Shown here in pieces: positions 39,001 to 48,000 of a DNA stretch of 64,000 nucleotides. The notes under the pieces were generated by a model. It worked only from the letters and a program-made list of their open reading frames with translations. It was not told where the DNA came from and did not search any database. The stretch comes from Sipunculus nudus. Lineage: Eukaryota > Annelida > Sipuncula > Golfingiida > Sipunculidae. The stretch's first letter is position 1, and every line of letters begins with the position of its first letter. The stretch spans positions 46,648,401 through 46,712,400 of the forward strand of contig CM049317.1 in NCBI GenBank assembly GCA_026874595.1, in the 5' to 3' direction. A program made the translations under genes and the position numbers.

Positions 39001-42000
39001 GGCCTACATCCTAGCAGACTATAAACTGTATACAACTTTGGTCAGCAAGCAAGATCCATGTTAGTTATAATTAGAAAAACTACTTTGGTTGAAACACAGG
39101 TTGATGCTTTGGACCAGGGCATTTGGTTCAGTATCAGCTGGCACTAGATGTTTTTTGTCAGAGACATGCCAGCTGTGAATGGGTCAGTCATGGTTTCCAG
39201 TGAAATTTCAGCTAGACTTTTTTAACTGTTCCAGAAATATGAAAAGTTCCATCTCGGATGGTCTTTACTTTATTACATGACTTCCTGCAATGAATCAGTT
39301 TTGGGTTATCTGAATTTTATTTATTACCCCTGTCATATGACAGGAGAATTATGGTATACCCACCATCTGTCTGTCCATTTGTCTGTCCGTTAACTTAAGT
39401 GTTGCTTCAGTTACTCATTTGGGGCTTCGATGGATTTTTCACCAAACTCACCATAAATACTTACCAACAGATTATCTTGCCCAAGTCTGATTATGTGCAA
39501 CATCCACGCATATTTAAAAAGGTCGAAGGTCAATGTGCTACTTTATGGTGTCACCACAATAACTTACAAGGAATATGAAGGATTTTAATAAAAAAACCTC
39601 ACCTAAGTTTGATTTTTAGCAAAATCCACACATATTTAATGAGGTCAGAGGTCACCCCACTTTGAGGCACCTTGGTGACTTACCAAAAATCCTATGGATT
39701 TTCATTATACCTATTTACCAATAGAATTTCTCACCTACATTAAATTCCTCAGCAGATTTAACGCATGTTTAATGAGAATAGAGGTCACAAGACATAAGAC
39801 AGGCATAGTTTGCATGTTTGCGGTGCTCTTGTCTTGATGTTACAAAGTATCTATATTGTTCAAAGCAAGTGGGTTATCTTGTTCAGCTTAGCTGACTGAA
39901 AGTCAAATGAGGTATAGGAATGGGAGTTGTTGTCCAGTTGTCCAGCCATTGGGTTATTTAGCTGTCTGGTTGTTCAGCCGTTAGCAAGCTCAAATCCTAA
40001 CAGCTGGCACTAGAAATATTTAAGTGAAAATGCAGGGATGTCCATAAAAAATCTCCTTGGAAACAAGGTCACTGCAATCTATATCCTTTGAGCTGTGGGG
40101 CTTGTAAGTACCCCAAAGAATAATTAAAAATTTGATACAAAACCTCCAGTATTTTGATAATTAATTCATGGATAGCCATGAATCTTGTCTTGAATAGAGA
40201 CCATGATCAGGGTTGTCAGTTCTTGAAAACTGGTGGTGCCACCTGTGTTTTTTTCTAATTTTTACAATTTTTTTTTTCTGTTTTTGAAACGTCAGTTTCT
40301 CAGCTGTGGTTTCATCTTGTGTCCCGAAACCTAGTATGTTACTTGATTATGACATGTTTCTTTAGTTCATGAAGACTGGTAGTGCCACCTGTATTTCTTT
40401 CTTTTTTTAGCCATTTTTTCTTTTATTTTGAGATTGCCAGATTATATTGATACTATAAGATTTGCAACTGTTTCATCTATTGTCCTGAAACCTTGTGTAT
40501 TGATTAGAGCCCGGCTTGAATAAGGGATGCCCTATACAGTAACCACCCGGTCAGGCTGTCTGTCAGTCTGTATGTCTTTCTGTATGTTTGTCAAATTTGT
40601 TTCTTGATGACAACTCCAGTTACGATTGACATATGGATTTCAAACTTAGCTGATATATGGCCCACCTTGAAAGCAAGATTTTTTGGTCATGAGGTCAAGG
40701 TCACAGAACCCACTTATTTAGATTGATTGTGGATGCATTTTTAGCCAAACTTTACATCCAAAACCTTCCATCTTGCACATATTGCAAATTACAGAATTTT
40801 AGATCAAGTTTGTTCTAGTTAGATATTTGTCAGTCATGTCATTTCATGTTATGAGTCATGTTAGTTTAAGTCGTTGTTTTGAGTCATTTTATTTTGAGCC
40901 ATGTTGTTTTGAGTCATGTTGTTTGAGTCATGTCATTTTTAGTCAAGTTGTTTTACATCATGTCACTATGAGGCATGTCATTTTGAGTCATGTTATTTTT
41001 AGTCATATCATTTTCAGTGTTGAGTCATGTTATTTTGAGTCATATCATTTTCAGTGTTTGAGTCATGTTATTTTGAGTCATGTCATTTTCTGTTATGTCA
41101 TATTGAGTCGTCATTTTGAGTCATGTCATTTTGAGTCATGTCATTTTGAGTCATGTTATTTTGAGTCATGTCACTTTCAGTTATGTCATTTTGAGTCATG
41201 TCATTTTGTGTCATGTCATTTTCAGTTTTGTCATTTTGAGTCATGTCGTTTTGAGTCATGTCATTTTTAGTCTTGTTATTTTGAGTCATGTTATTTCCAG
41301 CCATGTATTTTTGTCTTGTTATTGTGATTCATGTTGTTTTAAGTAAAGTTATTTTGACTTCAGAAGCAGCAGGCTCAGATGAAGAAGATGATCGATGATG
41401 TCAGTAAAACCCAGCAGGTTAAAAAAGAGCAGGAGGTCGAGGACAACAAGAAGAAGAACCTCCGCACCCAGCAGGAAGGCAACGTGGTCGAGCAACTCAA
41501 GATTATCGTCGCTGAGAAGGAGGCCAAGGTTAAAGCACTGGAGCAGGAGATTAAGGACATGCAGTTAGCTGTAGGTTTTATATTTCGAGTTTTATATGAA
41601 GGAATAAAGATTGGCTGAAGTTATTTTATGAGTTTAATAGGAAAAACCAGATCAGATTTTACAAACATTGTGTGAAATCTTCTGACATTCTGGTTTGCAC
41701 ATTAACTGCAGATAGTTTTTTGAAGGATAATGAATAATCACATTATAATCCTGAAAAATTTTGCAGTATTTAGCACTCAACAGTTAAGTAACATATTGAT
41801 TAAAACATAAATGTAAAACTGTTACAAGGTGCTGCCTAAACTGTTGATGTGTTCTCTAATATATCAGAAAATACTACAATAAGTGTAGATTTTGTTTTGT
41901 ATGACTTTCATGCACAGGTTCTTATTAAAATATTTTTTTGCACATAATAACAACTATTTCAGTGTATGAGCCTAGAACTCATACTGGTTAACTTTTCACT

Positions 42001-45000
42001 CAAAGCACTGAACCTGGCCATTACTATATTTCATCTCTTAGACCAGAAGAAACAACAATATTCATTACCATTACATGAAACTTTGTGTTCTGTTGATTTA
42101 TTTGTGCCAGCAGCTGTTTCCAGAATTAAATATGTGATACGTTACAGGTTGATGCTTATTGAATCAGTAATGAATGTAAATGAAATTATTTCATTAATAA
42201 CATAAAAATACATTTAAAACTAATTCTTTGCTGCGTCTATAAAAAGTTCACTTTTTTTTAATTTGTTTATATCAGGTGTGTTACAGGTTAGCTTGGCATG
42301 CTGAGCATCATAGCACACAGGCCTCTTGTTTACCTTATGCTTATATCATATCATAATATTACACTTCTGCCAGAGGTCATATTCAAAACAAACCTCTCCC
42401 AGTTGGGCAGTGTAAAACAACTGTGACTTTTTTGTCTCAGCTGTCAAACTTTATGATCAAAATTTGTTACATTTCAAGGAAACACCTTCTGTTAACTTAC
42501 ATATCTCATGCAAATGCTTACAAAAGATTACTTATTTTGTGAAGTCCTTACCACAAAAACACATTTGTTTATGTAATTTGCCATGAAACACTTCTTATCC
42601 AGCATATTTGAACAGACTACCTTACCCTCTTTACTACATATATATGTATACACTGCATGAGTATTTAGAAGCCCAGGTGCATTGTTGGCTGTTGATATAA
42701 AGCCCACAAACCCTACCCAGCAGAGCTGTACTCTTGTGATTCTGATTCTGTGATGACAATTTTTTTTATAATCATAACAGTACTGTGTTTGTAGAATCTC
42801 CATGTTTAATAGTCATAACAATACTGTGTTTGTAGAGTCTCCACGTTTGATAGTCATAACAATACTGTGTTTGTAGAGTCTCCATGTTTGATAGTCATAA
42901 CAATACTGTGTTTGTAGAGTCTCATGTTTGATAGTCATAACAATACTGTGTTTGTAGAGTCTCCACGTTTGATAGTCATAACAATACTGTGTTTGTAGAG
43001 TCTCCACGTTTGATAGTCATAACAATACTGTGTTTGTAGAGTCTCCATGTTTGATAGTCATAACAATACTGTGTTTGTAGAGTCTCCATGTTTGATAGTC
43101 ATTACAAAATACTGTGTCTGTAGAGTCTCCATGTTTGATAGTCATAACAAAACTGTGTTTGTAGAGTCTCATGTTTGATAGTCATAACAATACTGTGTTT
43201 GTAGAGTCTCCATGTTTGATAGTCATAACAATACTGTGTTTGTAGAGTCTCCATATTTGATAGTCATAACAATACTGTGCTTGTAGAGTCTCCATGTTTG
43301 ATAGTCATAACAATACTGTGTTTGTAGTCTCCATGTTTGATAGTCATAACAATACTGTGTTTGTAGAGTCTCCATGTTTGATAGTCATAACAGTACTGTG
43401 TTTGTAGAGTCTCCAGAAGGCACAGATGAACGGTGTACAAGCCTTGTTTACTCAGATCTCAGACCGTCCACCGACAGCTCAGCATTCCAGCCGCCCCTCC
43501 TCCAGTAGAACACCTATTGTAGAGGTTTTAGATGAAGTTGAGAGCATTAATCACACACCTATGTCTTCTGCCAGGTAGGTTCTGATCTCACATTCATTAA
43601 AGATAGCTATAGGTATAAACAGTAGAAGACATGGTATTATGATGTCAAGATAACACTGCGTCTTTATAACATCAATCAGTTATGCTGAGCTGAAGTGTTG
43701 CGTCTGTGTCTAATCTGCAGCTATCATCATCAAATTTTATATACCTATTGTTGCAAATGTACAGTAATTAGTCTTGAGTGCAATCCCTTGTAAGTGTTGA
43801 CTTTCTTGCCTCAGTACAAGGATGAGTAAATATGTGTATATTAGTTAAAATTATTTACAAAATATCTGGACATCATTTAAATTCAGCAGATTGCAAATTC
43901 TTTGTTTTGTTTCTTAATCCATGCCTGATAAGCTGTCCATTGCCATAATCTCTAAAATGGCTGCAGCTATTACTTCTAAATTTTGCATACAATGGTTATG
44001 TGACCATGTGCAAAAATCAGCTAACATAGGTAGACCTATCCTTGTCTTATTCCTGTTTGCACAGATTGTATATTCAAATTTCACTACTTCATGTCATTGT
44101 AATCAGCCATCAAGTGGAGTACAATTAAGACCGATTGGTCTCTTGTTTCTATTTTCTTTGTATTAATAACATAAAATAATATTCAAAAGTAATGGCCGAT
44201 AAAAAAGAAAACATACCTATTTGTTTGTTGTAAGACATTACTCAGCTATTAGCTCATGTATATTGTTATTGGTGAGCATTTGGTACTTTGACCCTTGTTT
44301 CTTTATTCTGCTTGGTTAACCTTAAACTAGCTTATGTTTCACCTTTTTGCTTGTGTTCTTTGACTCACACTTGTGCCTGTATTAGTCAGATGTAACATTT
44401 TATATTATAATGATTTTAAATTTCACAATACTGATTATAATTTCTTCATGTTTTTTTAGAAACAGTGCACGGAGCTTGTCACGTCACAGCATGTTAAGTG
44501 ATATTTCCGGCAGACCATTCTCATCTAGGAGTACTGGACAACCCAGTGCCAGGTGAGTTGTACTTACAGTGTTAATGCTGAGATTTAATGAAAGGACTCA
44601 ACATAAACTTTGGAATGTATTTACCCAATCAGGCAAGAAACATTAAGGTTTTACTTGCCCTACATGCAATTGTACTTGGCCCTTCTAAAATCAGTAATCA
44701 CAGTCACAAACTCGAAGTGTGTTCCACTTGACTGTGCAGCTTGTTTTTTTGTATGTTAGACAACAGGCATTTTTAAATGTCTGTTAATTATATTTCTCTT
44801 TTGTATTCACTGTTTGTATAGATAAATGTACAGGTAATTTAAGATGAAGAAGTATTATCAGTATGATTTCTTTTCTTCAGCTGAAGATTTTCCCTGATTC
44901 AGGCCTTAGGGTGAAGGTTTATGTTTGACCCCCTTGCCCAGTCTGGCAAGTAGGAGCTGAATTTTGGTTGTCCTACCACCATATTCTGGAACTTTTTCAT

Positions 45001-48000
45001 GTATCAGCCAAATGGTTAACTGTTGATGTCAAGCCCTGAATGTTAACCAGATATGTTACCATATGACAATGCAGCTGTGCTGAATTTTTTTTTCAGAATA
45101 TAATGCAACTACAGATATGTGGAAATTTAGTTTGAAAATATAGTGCTACCATGTTTATGTATATTTTGAAAATAAAATGCAACTCTATTGAAATATGATT
45201 AAAAAATCAAGTGTTATCCTTAAGTGTTCAAATGTAGACTTGTAGAAATATTGCCTTAGTCAGATCTTGTATTTCAGTACGCAACTCTGAATTGGGTCTA
45301 TCTTTTGCCATTAATAGTATTTTTTTCAGCACACTTCTTTGAAAGTTGTCTTCATGTTAGAGTCTTTGGACACATAACATTTCTGAAATGATCCTTTTAT
45401 AAATAAGATTCAGGGAAATTTTCATTGTGTTTTTTCCACGTCATAATTCTTTTTTTAACTAGGTCAGAGAACAAGGAGCTTGATGAGTTACGGACACAAA
45501 ATCAGGAGTTTAAATCATTGTACCATGCTGCAACAGTGGAGAGAGACAAGCTAGCTGAACTTACAAAGGTCCTACAACAAAGGTCAGCTTCTGTGTCTAC
45601 CTAGATTTCTGTTGGTGACATATATTCCAGTTAAAGAAGAAAAATCTAGTTGGTTAAACATTAACTAACATATGAAGCTGTCACGAAAGGCTTGAGATCT
45701 AAGAAATAATCCCTTCGCCCAACCTCTTTGGGCCCAAAGTGCTCAACTGGCCAAATGATGCATGGTTGTGGCATGTCTGTGCAGCAGACAAGTAATCTGT
45801 TGTTTTCACACACTGAAGCACCTGGGGATCAGCTGCATCATGGCTCATACGAATGCACTTTAAATGACGAAAAAGCCATTGAAAATGACAACCTATTATA
45901 CGGAAGACAGTTATTCTGGTGCCACACCAGGTTATGGAAATAACGTTCAGGTTGAATTGTCATGACTTATATTTCAGATACAAGGTTTACTAGAGGATAT
46001 GTACTATATAAGATGAAAAACAAGCATGTAATGGGTATACATATGATTTTTATGCAACCAGAGAATGTTTCTTTAACCATATGCTAGGCCTGATGAATAT
46101 TTGCTCAGCACTGGGTATTTATATTGGTGTACATCTGTTTAGTTCAGACAACATATAATTGTTTTCACATAGTTGAACCACTAAAAATTGCACCAAAGAG
46201 TAGACCAGAGAAGAAAATGCCATAGTGCATAATGTCCATAGACAAATGCCATAAAGCTTAATGTCCATGGACAAACTTGACAGGACATGATGTCCATAGA
46301 CAAGTGTGACAACATATAATATCCATGGGCGAATGTAGCAGGACAGTGTCCACAGATATATGTAACATAACATTATGTATGGACAATTATGAAAGAAAAA
46401 ATGTTCATGGACAAGTGTCATATGACAATTCCTTTTTTTTTTACGAATGTGATGGGCACAATACAACTCCATTTATTTGAGTCTTTGACTTTCAGTCCAG
46501 CATGTTCAAGGAAGATTATATATTCAAAAAATTTTAGCTATAAATGGTGCCTTTTTTATGAACTGGATTGAAAGGAACTGCTTAGACCTATAATATTGTC
46601 TCATTTACTGCTGGTCTATGTTACAAACAAATCGTGTTTCAGGTTGGATGATAGCACTCAGCAGCTGACAGATATCAACAGAGAGCTACAGTCACAAAAG
46701 CACAAGAATGTATCTCTAGAAAAACAGCTAGGAAAATCCAAAGTTGAGCTTGGTCCAAAATCAGGTCAGTAATCCACATGGATGAAGTAATGGTTTATTT
46801 TTATTTGAAGGGTAGATGCCCTCTGTCTGAATGCTACTTAATAAAAAAATAGGTAATTTTTTAAGAGGTGTTCGTTTGTACAAATCCAAAACAATTAATG
46901 CCATTACCAATCCACCCTTCCCTTAAGATACATGTAAATTTAAAGCTATCACTAGAGTTTGATAGACTTCTGTTAAGTGCTTATGCTTCATGCTCTTAAA
47001 GTTAGGGCACAATGGCACACCTTCCTTTTATCACTGTTCCATGAACACCTTCCCAAACTTCCAAATACCATGGAGAGAACATCAAGAAGTACTGGGTTAC
47101 AAGATTTGGCCTTGAAGATGAAGAAGCTTTTCTGAAAGTCATCTGAGCTTAAGCAATCATGCTTTGTCTGTCTGTTTGTCTGTTAACAGGGCACAAATCG
47201 TAACTGCTGACCTTGAATCTACTAACTTGACATCCAGGGAGGTCCATGAAAAATCTCCTTAGAAACCTGAAATTAGGTCTCTGTTACCCATATTCTCCCA
47301 GCTATTTGGCTCAGAAGTACTCCCCCCCCCCCCCCCCCCCCCCCCCGAATAATTTAAAAATTGATACAGAAGCTCCAGTGTGTGGACAACAAATACATTG
47401 ATCAACCTTGATTCTTTGCATGCATATTCGTCATGGAGTGTTTTATCAATTTGTGCAGACTGATGGCACCACCTGTATTTTTTTTTAAATTTTATGCATA
47501 TTTTGCTCCAATTTTTTAGACCTTCAAAGATGTGGTCATCTGTTAACAGGGCATAAATTGTAACCATTGGACCAAGAAACTTCTAACTTGCCAGTGTTTC
47601 ACAAAGTCACTGGATATACCAAATACTGGAATATATATATACTTTCATACCTTAAGCTAGATTAAAAACATCACATACTGTAAAATTATACAAAAATCAC
47701 GCTATATCAGTGGCATAGATTTTATTTTTACAGAAAATGTTTTATCTTTTTTAAGATTTTTTACTTTTGTTCATTAAATCCAGAGTGGCAGCACTGGAGG
47801 TGTGTCAGGGCAGGAAGGTGTACCTTCTAGCCCTCACTGCTAGGCTAGGGATGTTTACCTTCCTGTCAAGGTAAACTTTAAGGACAGTAAAAGCTGACAA
47901 AAAATAGATAACTTGTTTAACTGGTTCATGTATGATTGACAGTGAATTAGGATGCAGTAGGTTCATTTTATGTTTCAGGAAACACTGGGGAAAACAGATA

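Noticed and set aside
40827-41270. A 147-codon open frame of repeated FESCHFES-type residues
   Set aside because: It is a translation of the 15-bp minisatellite, which is open because its unit is a multiple of three; the opposite strand is open too.
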